A DNA stretch of 64,000 nt from an uncultured Alistipes sp. (GTDB lineage Bacteria; Bacteroidota; Bacteroidia; Bacteroidales; Rikenellaceae): the NCBI GenBank assembly GCA_947623965.1, contig CANQIF010000002.1, positions 62,001 to 126,000 of the forward strand, given 5' to 3'. How positions within the stretch are numbered: position 1 is the stretch's first letter; every line of letters begins with the position of its first letter. Of the stretch, positions 55,311-63,835 are shown piece by piece. The translations under genes were made by a program, and so were the position numbers. The notes under the pieces are model-generated. The model was not told the origin of the DNA. It saw nothing but the letters and a program-made list of their open reading frames with translations, and did not search any database.

Positions 55311-55943
55311 ATGAAAAACTTTACAAAAGTAAGTTTATTTTCGGATTCTACAAATTCCGAGGAACAAAAAATCTATGAGTCGATGACTCGATTCGTAAGT
55401 AAAGAACTCTATTTGCTTCCTCAAATGATTGGGGATGCTTATTCTGAAACTAATGATGAATTGGGGATTCTTCCACCTCACGCAAGAAGGCGGAATAGCC
55501 GACCTGTTCGAGTAAATGAAAAGATAGCCCAGAAATGTGCTGAAATCTACCCCGAATATTTCAGAGAAGTTTCGAGCGGTAAATTTATGCTTTATGTACC
55601 GGGATTCGCTCAATTTCACATTGTGAAAACGAATAGGGGCAAATTGCCGCCCAGACGTACTCGACAAGCTCAAAATGAGGTATATCAACAGAACCTACCA
55701 TTTAAAGGTTGCCCAATTTTGCATATCGGTCATGATCATCAATATGGTCATACAAGTGTGACTTTAATGTTATATGATGCAGGACAATGCGTGTGGAGTT
55801 GTTCTTTCAGTGATATTTTGTACATCCAAAACTCTACAGCAGAACAGACTATTTCATTGACGCAAACATATAATGATTCTAAGGAGGTTTTTGCAAAACC
55901 AAAAGCCAATGCTCGAAAGAAGGTGACGGTAGAGGCTATTTGA
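55311..55943 (+). CDS. Unknown protein of AT-rich cargo block 1
   Basis: 210 residues, no family recognised. Soluble, no signal or membrane segment. Features: an N-terminal helical part (EEQKIYESMTRFVSKELYLLPQMIGDAYSE), a basic strip (HARRRNSRPVRVNEK, RGKLPPRRTRQAQNE), a His-rich turn (CPILHIGHDHQYGHTSVTLMLYDAGQCVWSCSFSDIL) and a Lys-rich end (KPKANARKKVTV). It precedes the XRE-ImmA protein by 31 nt in the same AT-rich block, so the two probably act as a pair. Could be the substrate or effector of the ImmA-type peptidase. Confidence 0.6.
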   Translation: MKNFTKVSLFSDSTNSEEQKIYESMTRFVSKELYLLPQMIGDAYSETNDELGILPPHARRRNSRPVRVNEKIAQKCAEIYPEYFREVSSGKFMLYVPGFAQFHIVKTNRGKLPPRRTRQAQNEVYQQNLPFKGCPILHIGHDHQYGHTSVTLMLYDAGQCVWSCSFSDILYIQNSTAEQTISLTQTYNDSKEVFAKPKANARKKVTVEAI

Positions 55944-55974
55944 TGCGAACAATTTGTGAGAGCTTAAATGATAT

Positions 55975-57081
55975 ATGAATGTTAATAACAAAATGATCAC
56001 TATCGCACGAGAAGTGCGAGGAATGACTCAGATGCAATTATCTGCGTCTATACCTAAACTATCTCAGGGAAATCTCTCAAAAATGGAAAAAGGGATTATT
56101 GGGGTTACGGAGGAAATTATTGAGAAAATAGCCTCTGTCCTCAATTTTCCCATTTCGTTCTTTTATGAAGAATATACATTCCCTCCATTTAGTAATGTAT
56201 ATTACCGAAAACTCATTACGGCTTCTGTCAAAAAGATGTCTCAACTGGAGGCTATCTTTAAAACAACTATGTTTGTTGTAGACAATTTGTTGGAGTCTAT
56301 TGATATCCCAGAATATACCATCCCAGAGTTGGATGTTGAGAATGAATTTGCAAAAACGAATACAAACAAGACAATTCAGAGAGTTGAAGATATTGCCCGA
56401 AGAGTTCGTTTTGTATTGGGCATTCCGGATGGACCAATAACAGATATTTCGGATATTCTCGAAAAAAATGGTATTATCATTATTGAAATCAATACTGATA
56501 TGGCAAAATTTTCAGGAATGTCTGCCCAAACTCAGAATGGGGCAAAAATAATTTTCTTAAACGGAAATATGTCTAATGATCGCAAGCGATTTACCATTGC
56601 TCACGAATTAGGACATATTGTCATGCATATTCCTTTCATTGCAATATCTGAAGATAGAGATTTGGAGAATGAAGCGAATGTTTTTGCAGGCGAATTTTTA
56701 ATGCCTTATAAGGATTTTCGTAAAGATGTCTCTCAATATTTATCATACAACCATTTGGATATGTTGAAGGCATATTGGAGAGCATCGAAACAGGCGATTA
56801 TTCGAAAGGCATATCAAGATCAAATTATTTCTGCGCAGAAATACCAATCTTTGATGGTACAAATGAGTATGAATGGGGAAAGAAAATGCGAACGCATAAT
56901 TGTTGATTTCCCTAATCCTAAATTATTAAAAAAAATAATAGATGTTTTTTACGATGATTTATGTTATACTCAAGATGACCTTACGCAAGCTATTAGTGTA
57001 AATCTTAATAGTTTGCCTTTAATGATTAATAAAAGACCTAATATGATTTTATTGAGGTCCAAGACCAGAATACAATTATAG
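55975..57081 (+). CDS. XRE-family HTH fused to an ImmA/IrrE metallopeptidase
   Basis: 368 residues. An XRE-type HTH about 6-60 (KMITIAREVRGMTQMQLSASIPKLSQGNLSKMEKGIIGVTEEIIEKIASVLNFP) is followed by a zinc peptidase domain with His210-Glu211-Leu-Gly-His214 (TIAHELGHIVM) and the downstream ENEANVFAGEFLMP ligand motif. A C-terminal all-alpha part follows. Such proteins cleave or sense repressors and toxins in ICEs, phages and toxin-antitoxin-like systems. AT-rich like its partner and unlike the flanking phage genes. Confidence 0.88.
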   Translation: MNVNNKMITIAREVRGMTQMQLSASIPKLSQGNLSKMEKGIIGVTEEIIEKIASVLNFPISFFYEEYTFPPFSNVYYRKLITASVKKMSQLEAIFKTTMFVVDNLLESIDIPEYTIPELDVENEFAKTNTNKTIQRVEDIARRVRFVLGIPDGPITDISDILEKNGIIIIEINTDMAKFSGMSAQTQNGAKIIFLNGNMSNDRKRFTIAHELGHIVMHIPFIAISEDRDLENEANVFAGEFLMPYKDFRKDVSQYLSYNHLDMLKAYWRASKQAIIRKAYQDQIISAQKYQSLMVQMSMNGERKCERIIVDFPNPKLLKKIIDVFYDDLCYTQDDLTQAISVNLNSLPLMINKRPNMILLRSKTRIQL

Positions 57082-57108
57082 TAGGACAATATCCATTTAA
57101 TATTCTTT

Positions 57109-57154
57109 CCACTTCATTAAGTTTGCCGTAAAGCAAGTTTGATGAAGTGGTTTT
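57109..57154 (+). terminator. Hairpin at the cargo 1/portal junction
   Basis: CCACTTCAT (57109-57117) and ATGAAGTGG (57142-57150), 24-nt loop, then TTTT. The 3' arm contains the portal start codon, so it may end the cargo transcript, regulate portal translation, or mark the insertion boundary. Confidence 0.5.
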
Positions 57155-58359
57155 CATTTTTGCATAGGGGCGAGCGGCGCGACATTTCGTCTGCAGAGTT
57201 CGAGGCTGCGGTAAATAAAGTCATTACTGCCGATTCGGTCGCCGATGCCACACGCCAGCCGTATATCACCGAGGAGGGTGCATTGAACCTCACGGCGGTT
57301 TGGGCTTGCGTGCGAATACTCTCCGAAACGGTCGGAACGCTCCCTTTGCACCTATATCGCCGTACTGCTCGCGGTCGCGAGCGACAGTACGACCATCTCT
57401 GCCACCGACTCGTGCAGGTTCCCAACTCCTATTCCACACGTTTCGACCTGATGCACCATCTGATGGTCTCGTGCGCTTTGTGGGGCAACGGCTATGTCCG
57501 CATTTTTCGGGATAAACGCTACCGTCCTGTTCGGCTGAAATTCATCCATCCTGCCCGTATCGAACCGCTCCTTACCGACAACGACGAGCTCTTCTACCGA
57601 TCGGACACGGGCGAACTGCTCCCGAACGAAGAGGTCATCCACTTGCGCGGGCTTTCGACCGACGGCTACAAAGGCAAAAGTCCGATCGCCGTCCATCGCG
57701 ACAACCTCGCACTCTCCGTCTCTGCACAACTCTACGGCAAACGCTTCTTCGATCAGGGCGGCAATATGTCGGGCGTTTTCAAATATCCCTCGACACTCAA
57801 GCCCGAAGCCTACCAGCGGCTCAAAAAAGACCTCATCGCCCAATCGGTCGGTTTGCACAACGCTCACGTCCCGCTGCTGTTGGAGGGTGGTATGACCTAC
57901 GAACGTATCTCCATTCCTCCCGAAGATGCCCAGTTCATCGCCACGCGCAAGTTCCAAAAGACCGAGATCGCCACTATCTACGGCATTCCGCCGCATATGA
58001 TCGCCGACTTGGAACGTGCCACGAACAACAACATCGAACATCAGGGTATGGAGTTCGTGCAGTATTGCCTGATGCCGTACCTCGTCCGCATTGAGGAGGA
58101 GTTCAACCGCAAACTGCTCCGCGAGGACGAGTTCGGGGAGTATTACTTCCTCTTCGGCCTGAACGGACTGTTGCGCGGCGATGCCAAGACCCGCTCGGAA
58201 TACTATAAGAACATGAATATCGTCGGCGCGATGTCGGCAAACGAAATCCGTTCCCTCGAAGATATGAACTCCTACGATGGTGGCGACGAATACTTCGTAC
58301 AAATGAATATGCAGCCGGTAACGATTGCCGTAAAACTTAAAACGAATGGAACTGAATAA
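57142..58359 (+). CDS. Phage portal protein (HK97 family)
   Basis: 405 residues. LNLTAVWACVRILSETVGTLPLHLYRR is the HK97-portal signature, followed by LMVSCALWGNGYVRIFRDKRYRPVRLKFIHPARI, EEVIHLRGLSTDGYKGKSPI, FQKTEIATIYGIPPHMIADLERATNNNIEHQGMEFVQYCLMPYLVRIEEEFN. Forms the dodecameric DNA channel at the capsid vertex. An in-frame TTG lies 3 nt upstream. Overlaps the protease gene by 14 nt. Intact, in contrast to the terminase. Confidence 0.95.
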   Translation: MKWFSFLHRGERRDISSAEFEAAVNKVITADSVADATRQPYITEEGALNLTAVWACVRILSETVGTLPLHLYRRTARGRERQYDHLCHRLVQVPNSYSTRFDLMHHLMVSCALWGNGYVRIFRDKRYRPVRLKFIHPARIEPLLTDNDELFYRSDTGELLPNEEVIHLRGLSTDGYKGKSPIAVHRDNLALSVSAQLYGKRFFDQGGNMSGVFKYPSTLKPEAYQRLKKDLIAQSVGLHNAHVPLLLEGGMTYERISIPPEDAQFIATRKFQKTEIATIYGIPPHMIADLERATNNNIEHQGMEFVQYCLMPYLVRIEEEFNRKLLREDEFGEYYFLFGLNGLLRGDAKTRSEYYKNMNIVGAMSANEIRSLEDMNSYDGGDEYFVQMNMQPVTIAVKLKTNGTE

Positions 58360-58918
58360 TGAAATAGAGATCCGGAGCCTTGTCGGCGATCTCCGCGTCG
58401 AAAGCCGAGGCGAGGGCAGTGCTGGTCGGACGATTGTCGGTTATGCTGCGAAGTTCGAGAGTTGGAGCGAACCTATTATGGGTTGGTTTCGGGAGAAGAT
58501 AGCGCGGGGCGCGTTTGACGGGTGCGATTTATCGGACGTCATCATGTGTTTCAACCACAATACCGATTCGATCCTCGCCCGCACGACGAGCTGTACGCTC
58601 CGATTAGAGGTGGACGACGTGGGTCTGCGCTTTGCGTTCGAAGCTCCGAATACTACTTTGGGAAACGATATGCTGGAGTTGGTACGCAGAGGCGACGTCT
58701 CGAAATGCTCGTTCCGCTTCGGCGTCGAACAGGACGAGTGGCAGTATGCCGATGAGCAGAACGGTCTCGCGGTGGATGAGCGGACGATACTCCGGTTTTC
58801 GCGTGTGGTGGATGTGTCGCTCGTGGTATTTCCCGCCTATCCCGAAACCGAAGCCTCGGTGCGGCATCTCGAAGAGCGAAAAGCGGAGTGGAAGCATCGA
58901 ATCATTCTTATAAAATAA
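58346..58918 (+). CDS. Phage prohead protease (HK97 family)
   Basis: 190 residues. RTIVGYAAKFESWSEPIMGWFREKIARGAFDG is the protease start; catalytic His in VIMCFNHNTDSILART and Ser in GDVSKCSFRFGVEQDEW; then VVDVSLVVFPAYPETEASV. It trims the scaffold part of the capsid protein during maturation. The C-terminus is short, and the AT-rich cargo block 2 starts directly after the stop. Confidence 0.92.
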   Translation: MELNNEIEIRSLVGDLRVESRGEGSAGRTIVGYAAKFESWSEPIMGWFREKIARGAFDGCDLSDVIMCFNHNTDSILARTTSCTLRLEVDDVGLRFAFEAPNTTLGNDMLELVRRGDVSKCSFRFGVEQDEWQYADEQNGLAVDERTILRFSRVVDVSLVVFPAYPETEASVRHLEERKAEWKHRIILIK

Positions 58919-58980
58919 AATCTCGAAACCGTTTATGTGATTTTCTTAAAGTTGCAAATAGGCACTAACCGAAATTTCCA

Positions 58981-59017
58981 TATCTTTGTAACAGCCGATG
59001 ATTTCATCGGCTGTTAC
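58981..59017 (+). promoter_or_regulatory. -7 element and hairpin at the start of cargo block 2
   Basis: TATCTTTG (58981-58988) runs straight into a perfect 14-bp hairpin, GTAACAGCCGATGA/TCATCGGCTGTTAC (58988-59001 with 59004-59017). No TTG at ideal spacing. It may be a promoter with a structured 5' end, or a terminator for the phage operon. Confidence 0.5.
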
Positions 59018-59049
59018 TTGTTATACAGACTAAATAAACATAAAGAATA

Positions 59050-59628
59050 ATGAGACTACGAATTCCAAACTCGGAAGTTCAAGAACTTCTAACCGACAAG
59101 TCTTTTGAGTATCCTAAATACGCGACTCAAATTATGAATTTGGCGAATCAAAATGCACAAGGTACTCGTCCGAATATTGTAGGTCAAATGAGCGACCTGA
59201 TTCAAGAATTCGGAGCGGGATCGATGATTGAATGGGATGCTTGGTATAAGAACGGTCACCCGGAAGCGATCGAGACTGCAACCGAACGAGTATATCGGAT
59301 GATTGAATTACTTAAAGTGAGTATTCAGACCATCAATAAGGATATGGTCCGAAAATGGATCGAAGAGCTTGTTGTTGTCAAGACTTATTGCGGATTAAAA
59401 TTCCAGGAGGCCATTCTCTGTAAAATTGCAGAAGAAAAGCAGTCGGACTACAGATTAGCGAGCCCCGAAGAAGAAGCACAAGGTATAGATGGATTCATTG
59501 GAAATTCCCCGGTTAGTATCAAGCCGATCACGTATCGGATTATGAATGAACTACCAGAGCACATCGAGGTGCCGATTATTTACTATGACAAGAAGAAATC
59601 GGAAATAGTGGTTGAATATAATTTTTAG
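59050..59628 (+). CDS. MjaI-family type II restriction endonuclease
   Basis: 192 residues. The body follows the MjaI-type pattern as I remember it: YPKYATQIMNLANQNAQGTRPNIVGQMSDLIQEF, EELVVVKTYCGLKFQEAILCKIAEEK, YRLASPEEEAQGIDGFIGNSPVSIKPITY. Likely PD-(D/E)xK residues are Glu120, Asp147 and Lys158. MjaI of Methanocaldococcus cuts CTAG; the same site here is only a guess. Its partner methyltransferase is two genes away in the opposite orientation. AT-rich cargo between protease and capsid. Confidence 0.75.
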   Translation: MRLRIPNSEVQELLTDKSFEYPKYATQIMNLANQNAQGTRPNIVGQMSDLIQEFGAGSMIEWDAWYKNGHPEAIETATERVYRMIELLKVSIQTINKDMVRKWIEELVVVKTYCGLKFQEAILCKIAEEKQSDYRLASPEEEAQGIDGFIGNSPVSIKPITYRIMNELPEHIEVPIIYYDKKKSEIVVEYNF

Positions 59629-59630
59629 TT

Positions 59631-59984
59631 ATGCCTGTTTTTACATCTGCTGACATTGCGCGTTTAATGAGCGCATTGCCTTTGGGCAAAGGAAATGCAA
59701 TTCATGCGAAGCATCTTGCTCCTATATTGGGATTTTCACCTCTTCCCAATCAGGAGGATTTGAGAGCATTAATACGTTATGCCATAAAACATGGTGAATT
59801 AATTGGTAGCAATAAACAAGGATATTGGAAGTCTGATACTATTGCAGAATTAAACCAAGTTCTAAATTCTTTGGAACGACGAGCTCAAAAAACTTGTGAT
59901 AGAAGAAATTATTTAAGAAATCATTGGAATGCTACTCATCCAGCTAATCAGACTACCTTACCAGACGTGAATGTCAAACCTTAA
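59631..59984 (+). CDS. Small winged-helix-like protein of the restriction-modification block
   Basis: 117 residues, basic. SADIARLMSALPLGKGNAIHAKHLAPILGFSPLPNQEDLRALIRYAIKHGELIGSNKQGYWKSDTIAELNQVLNSLERRAQKTCDRRNYLRNHW reads as a winged-helix domain plus a helical tail. It starts 2 nt after the endonuclease stop, so both are co-translated. It could be a controller protein or an endonuclease subunit; neither is shown by the sequence. Confidence 0.62.
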   Translation: MPVFTSADIARLMSALPLGKGNAIHAKHLAPILGFSPLPNQEDLRALIRYAIKHGELIGSNKQGYWKSDTIAELNQVLNSLERRAQKTCDRRNYLRNHWNATHPANQTTLPDVNVKP

Positions 59985-59988
59985 AATT

Positions 59989-60014
59989 ATGGCGAGATAT
60001 TTTTATCTCGCCAT
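59989..60014. terminator. Bidirectional hairpin between convergent cargo 2 genes
   Basis: Perfect 11-bp stem ATGGCGAGATA/TATCTCGCCAT with a TTTT loop, 4 nt after the winged-helix gene stop and 7 nt after the methyltransferase stop. Confidence 0.75.
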
Positions 60015-60021
60015 AGCGCTA

Positions 60022-61143
60022 TTAGAGAGTTAAAGCAATTTGCCTTCCCGTGGGAATAGGAGCAATACGCTTTCTATTCCCTATTTTTATTTCAGTAGTT
60101 ACCGGAATAGTGTCCGCATATTCGGCAGTAATCAGGTGGTTGTTCCCTCTTATTGCAGATAAATAGACGAACCGCATATCTGTTTCTTGTGAAGTCATGA
60201 CCGGCATCTGGAGATGCTCGTTGAAATGTTTGATCTCTTTATTCTGCGTTCGTTGCGAAACGAATTCTTTATGTGCTGCTATTCGATTAACAATAACTTC
60301 GTTTATTTGGTCAACCGATGATGAATGAATATTATCGGCTATAATATTTATAAACTTATCATCAATTTCATAACCAATACTATTGCGATTGCTCATGATA
60401 GCCGCAATCGTAGTTGTACCGGTTCCTAAAAAAGGATCCAATACCGTATCTCCTTGCAACGAATACATATTGATTAGACGGTATGGAACCTCCAATGGAT
60501 AGGCTGCACTCCTATCTCGACTTTCTGCTGATATTTTTTGTTTGGTACCTTTTATATTGTCCCACAAATCGGAAAACCACACGTTGCGTTCCTCCCAAAA
60601 GAACGAACTCTCACGGCGTTTCTGCTTGTCTATTGCAGATTTGAATTCGCGTTTACCTCCTTTGCGAAAAATCAAAATCCATTCATGTTCCAATGTTACA
60701 TATGCTCCTGCAGGAAGCATTCCGGACCCCATAAATTTATTCGGAGCATTCGTTTGCTTCCTCCAAATAATGTTTGGAAGATTTACATACCCGTGAGCGG
60801 TGAAATAATTAATTATACGGGAATGATTGGAGTATAAAGCAAAATTGCCATTGAATGTTCGCGTCGCATCACCGACATTGATACAGACGATTCCACCCGG
60901 GACAAGGACACGTGTCACCTCATCCCATACTTTATCCAGCTCTTGATGCATTAATTCAAAAGCCGCATCCGGCTGGTTTTCATTAAGTGCATTTGCAATA
61001 CACGGATTTTGTTTGCTTAATATCTCATCCCACATTTGAATCATGGGATATGGAGGAGATGTAACGACTAACTCGACAGAGTTGTCATTAATTTTTTTCA
61101 TCTGTTGGGCAGCCCCAGTATATATGCTATGCGTTGTCTTCAT
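60022..61143 (-). CDS. DNA methyltransferase (beta-class, likely N4-cytosine) of the restriction-modification block
   Basis: 373 residues. Catalytic TSPPYP at 28-33 (SPPY is typical of N4-cytosine and some N6-adenine enzymes) precedes the SAM-binding DPFLGTGTT at about 236-244, i.e. beta-class order. Other words: EVTRVLVPGGIVCINVGDATR, RSAAYPLEVPYRLINMYSLQGDTVLDP, NRNSIGYEIDDKFI. It should protect DNA against the MjaI-like endonuclease. ATG 61143 (MKTTHSIYTG) chosen, 10 nt after a -7 element; the longer frame has no promoter in reach. Confidence 0.9.
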   Translation of the reverse strand: MKTTHSIYTGAAQQMKKINDNSVELVVTSPPYPMIQMWDEILSKQNPCIANALNENQPDAAFELMHQELDKVWDEVTRVLVPGGIVCINVGDATRTFNGNFALYSNHSRIINYFTAHGYVNLPNIIWRKQTNAPNKFMGSGMLPAGAYVTLEHEWILIFRKGGKREFKSAIDKQKRRESSFFWEERNVWFSDLWDNIKGTKQKISAESRDRSAAYPLEVPYRLINMYSLQGDTVLDPFLGTGTTTIAAIMSNRNSIGYEIDDKFINIIADNIHSSSVDQINEVIVNRIAAHKEFVSQRTQNKEIKHFNEHLQMPVMTSQETDMRFVYLSAIRGNNHLITAEYADTIPVTTEIKIGNRKRIAPIPTGRQIALTL

Positions 61144-61153
61144 AATTTCAAAG

Positions 61154-61161
61154 CAAAGATA
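61154..61161 (-). promoter_or_regulatory. -7 element of the methyltransferase gene
   Basis: TATCTTTG on the minus strand; no TTG at 20-nt spacing. Points away from the capsid gene, so the methyltransferase can be expressed independently of the phage operon. Confidence 0.55.
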
Positions 61162-61280
61162 ATTCATTTCTTCCTATAATCCTCCATTATTCGACTTTAT
61201 TCTAAAACTGCGACAAAGTTTCCCTTTCGAGGCTATTCGGTGGATTAAGTTTGCTTCCGAACGAATCAATAACGAGATTT

Positions 61281-62480
61281 ATGAGCAAACTGAAAACCCT
61301 TAAAGAGAGTCGTGCTGCAGTGTTCGCGAAGATCGACGAGTTGCGGACTGCGACCGACGGCCGCGAGATGACTGCCGAGGAGCAAGAGCGGTGGAATACG
61401 CTGCTTGCGGAGTACGAGCAGGCCGACCGCGCGGTCGAAGCCGAGGAGCGCTACGTCGATATCGAGCGCCGGCAGGCCGAGCAGGAGTATGCCCGACAGA
61501 CTTCCGGCGAGCAGCCCGACGAACGCCGAGCCGAGGAGTACCGCACCGCTTTCCGCGACTACTTGCTGCGCGGTGCTGCGGATATTTCGCCCGAACACCG
61601 GACGCTCTTCGAGCAGCGCGCCGGCATCACGGGTTTGTCTGGCGGCGTGATCGTCCCTTCGTCGCTTGCCGACAGCATCGAAGTCGCGCTGAAAGCCTAC
61701 GGCAGGATGTTCGTGGCGGGTTCCATTCTCACCACGAGCAAAGGCGGCGATCTGATTATGCCGACGGTGAACGATGCCGATGCGAAGGCTACGGTCGTTG
61801 CCGAGTACCAGCAATCCTCCAAGTCCGCTCCGTCGTTCGGCTCCGAAACGCTCAAAGCCTATACCTATCGTACGCCTATCGTCCCTGTGTCGTTGGAATT
61901 GTTGCAGGATTCTGCGTTCGACCTCGAAGCATTGCTCTCCGGATTGCTTGCCGAGTCGTTCGGCCGCGGCATCAACAGCGACCTCACGCTCGGCGACGGC
62001 AAGGGCAAGCCGAAAGGTATCGTCGAGTGGGCTACGGCTTCTGCCGCCAAACTTGCCGCGACAGCCATTGCTTTGGACGATATCATCGACCTCATCAAGG
62101 GCGTGGACTCTTCGTATGCCCAGCGCGGGCGGTTTATGTTCAATCGCAATACGCTGTGGTCGCTGGTCAAGATCAAGGACAACAACGGCCGCTACATCTG
62201 GCAGGAGGGTGCGAAAGACGGCACGCCGCCGACGTTGTTCGGCAAGTCGTATATTCTGAACGACGATATCGACGACATCGCAGCAGGCAAGGCTTCGGTA
62301 TTATTCGGCGACTTCTCGAAGTACAAGATCCGTATGGTCAAGTCGTTCCGCGTGATTCGGCTCAACGAGCTGTTGGCCGAATACCTTTCTATTGGACTGT
62401 TCGGCTTCGCCCGCGTGGACGGCGTGTTGTTGGATGCCGGCACGCATCCCGTTCATAAGTTGGTGCATAAATCGGCGTAA
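61281..62480 (+). CDS. HK97-family major capsid protein
   Basis: 399 residues. An N-terminal scaffold coiled coil about 1-100 (SKLKTLKESRAAVFAKIDELRTATDGREMTAEEQERWNTLLAEYEQADRAVEAEERY) is followed by the capsid fold: GITGLSGGVIVPSSLADSIEVALKAYGRMFVAGSILTT, ELLQDSAFDLEALLSGLLAESFGRGINSDLTLGDG, and KIRMVKSFRVIRLNELLAEYLSIGLFGFARVDGVLLDAGTHPV. The scaffold is presumably removed by the prohead protease. Intact, high-GC phage codon use resumes here. Confidence 0.95.
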   Translation: MSKLKTLKESRAAVFAKIDELRTATDGREMTAEEQERWNTLLAEYEQADRAVEAEERYVDIERRQAEQEYARQTSGEQPDERRAEEYRTAFRDYLLRGAADISPEHRTLFEQRAGITGLSGGVIVPSSLADSIEVALKAYGRMFVAGSILTTSKGGDLIMPTVNDADAKATVVAEYQQSSKSAPSFGSETLKAYTYRTPIVPVSLELLQDSAFDLEALLSGLLAESFGRGINSDLTLGDGKGKPKGIVEWATASAAKLAATAIALDDIIDLIKGVDSSYAQRGRFMFNRNTLWSLVKIKDNNGRYIWQEGAKDGTPPTLFGKSYILNDDIDDIAAGKASVLFGDFSKYKIRMVKSFRVIRLNELLAEYLSIGLFGFARVDGVLLDAGTHPVHKLVHKSA

Positions 62481-62483
62481 GGT

Positions 62484-63020
62484 ATGATGGTAATCGAGGT
62501 GCGGGAGCCGCCGATTGCGTTGGAACTGGCCAAGCAGCACCTGCGTGTAGGCAGTACCACCCATGACGATACTTTGATCGCTGCGAAACTCGATATGGCT
62601 GTTGCCGTGGCGGAGGATATGACAGGACGGATCATCCGGGAGAAGAGGGTACGGCTCGATGTTTCGATCTCTGCCGATGCTTCTATTATCCGCCTGCCTG
62701 TCCCCACGACGTGTATCGAGCGGCTCTCCGTTTCTCGAACCCTCGTTCCCGAATCCGACTATACGCTTTTGGAGGACGACTACGATCCGATGCTGGTTAT
62801 TGAGCCGCAGTATAGCGGCGAGACTGCGACGGTTACGGCTGTCGTCGGCTACAATCGCGATAATATACCTCCTGCAATCAAGGCGGCTATTCTGTTGATC
62901 TTGGGTACGCTCTACGACAACGAATCGGACAACCTCGTCGGTCGCTCCGTTTCGGAACTATCTCTTACGGCAGAGAAACTTCTGCTTCCGTGGCGGGTAA
63001 CCCCTTACGGCGATGTTTGA
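62484..63020 (+). CDS. Phage head-tail connector (gp6-like)
   Basis: 178 residues. VIEVREPPIALELAKQHLRVGSTTHDDTLIAAKLDMAVAVAEDMTGRII is the gp6-like N-terminus; RLPVPTTCIERLSVSRTLVPESDYTLLEDDYDPMLVIEP and PPAIKAAILLILGTLYDNESDN follow. Docks on the portal to join head and tail. Starts 3 nt after the capsid stop and overlaps the next gene by 8 nt. Confidence 0.85.
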   Translation: MMVIEVREPPIALELAKQHLRVGSTTHDDTLIAAKLDMAVAVAEDMTGRIIREKRVRLDVSISADASIIRLPVPTTCIERLSVSRTLVPESDYTLLEDDYDPMLVIEPQYSGETATVTAVVGYNRDNIPPAIKAAILLILGTLYDNESDNLVGRSVSELSLTAEKLLLPWRVTPYGDV

Positions 63021-63330
63021 CACGCGAATTGAAATCCTCGAATACACCGAGGAGCGGGACGAGTACAACGATCTTACGAAATCGCTCCGATGCGTTGCTC
63101 TCTGCTATGCTCAGCGTACCGAGAACGGCGGCCGGGAGAACCTCTATGCCGGACGAATCGTCCACGAGAACGAAGTGGTCTATACGATCCGCTGGCAACC
63201 CGATCTGCATCCCGATATGGTCGTGCGCGACGAGGGGTTCTTGCGGAAGATAATCTCGATTCACGAGGAGGGGCGCCGTTGGCGTCTGCATCTTAAATGC
63301 CGGAAGAGCGATGCTGACGATCGAGGTTGA
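63013..63330 (+). CDS. Phage head closure/head-tail adaptor protein
   Basis: 105 residues: FDTRIEILEYTEERDEYNDLTKSLRCVALCYAQRTENGGRENLYAGRIVHENEVVYTIRW ... VVRDEGFLRKIISIHEEGRRWRLHLKC, the SPP1 gp16-like head-tail adaptor pattern. Overlaps both neighbours (8 and 20 nt). Confidence 0.85.
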   Translation: MFDTRIEILEYTEERDEYNDLTKSLRCVALCYAQRTENGGRENLYAGRIVHENEVVYTIRWQPDLHPDMVVRDEGFLRKIISIHEEGRRWRLHLKCRKSDADDRG

Positions 63331-63835
63331 AGGTTATGCCGAAGCCAAGCGGATTCTGGACGAGCTGCCGAACACGATGCAGAAACGGATGCTGTCGGCT
63401 GCTTTGCGTGCTTCCGCTAAGCCGATGCTGCAATCGGCAAGGGGCAAAGTGCCGGTGCGGAGCGGTAAGTTGAAGAAGCAGTTGCGCATCGTCCGTTACA
63501 AAGACCGCAACACTTCGAAATCGGAGGTGGCGGTTGCCGTGAAACCGGTTTTCGAGCGCACGAAGAAGAAAGGTGCTGCGAATGAATACTACGGTAAATT
63601 CATCCACGAGGGGACGGCCGATCCGCGTACCTCGAAAAAGGGCAAGCTGTTGGTCTTCGACGACGCGCAGGGCAAAAAGGTCTTCGTCCGCAGCACGAAA
63701 GGCATCAAGCCGACGCCCTATTTGGAGCAGGCTTATACGGAGAACTCCGAGCGCACGGCGGCTATCTTCGGCGACGAGTTGGCTGCGGCGGTCGAGAAGT
63801 TCGTGAATAAAAACTTCGCACCGGTATCGAAATGA
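63311..63835 (+). CDS. HK97 gp10-like tail-connector protein
   Basis: 174 residues: MLTIEVEGYAEAKRILDELPNTMQKRMLSAALRASAKPMLQSARGKVPVRSGKLKKQLRI is the gp10-family signature; FIHEGTADPRTSKKGKLLVF and PTPYLEQAYTENSERT follow. Overlaps the next start (ATGA). Confidence 0.88.
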   Translation: MLTIEVEGYAEAKRILDELPNTMQKRMLSAALRASAKPMLQSARGKVPVRSGKLKKQLRIVRYKDRNTSKSEVAVAVKPVFERTKKKGAANEYYGKFIHEGTADPRTSKKGKLLVFDDAQGKKVFVRSTKGIKPTPYLEQAYTENSERTAAIFGDELAAAVEKFVNKNFAPVSK

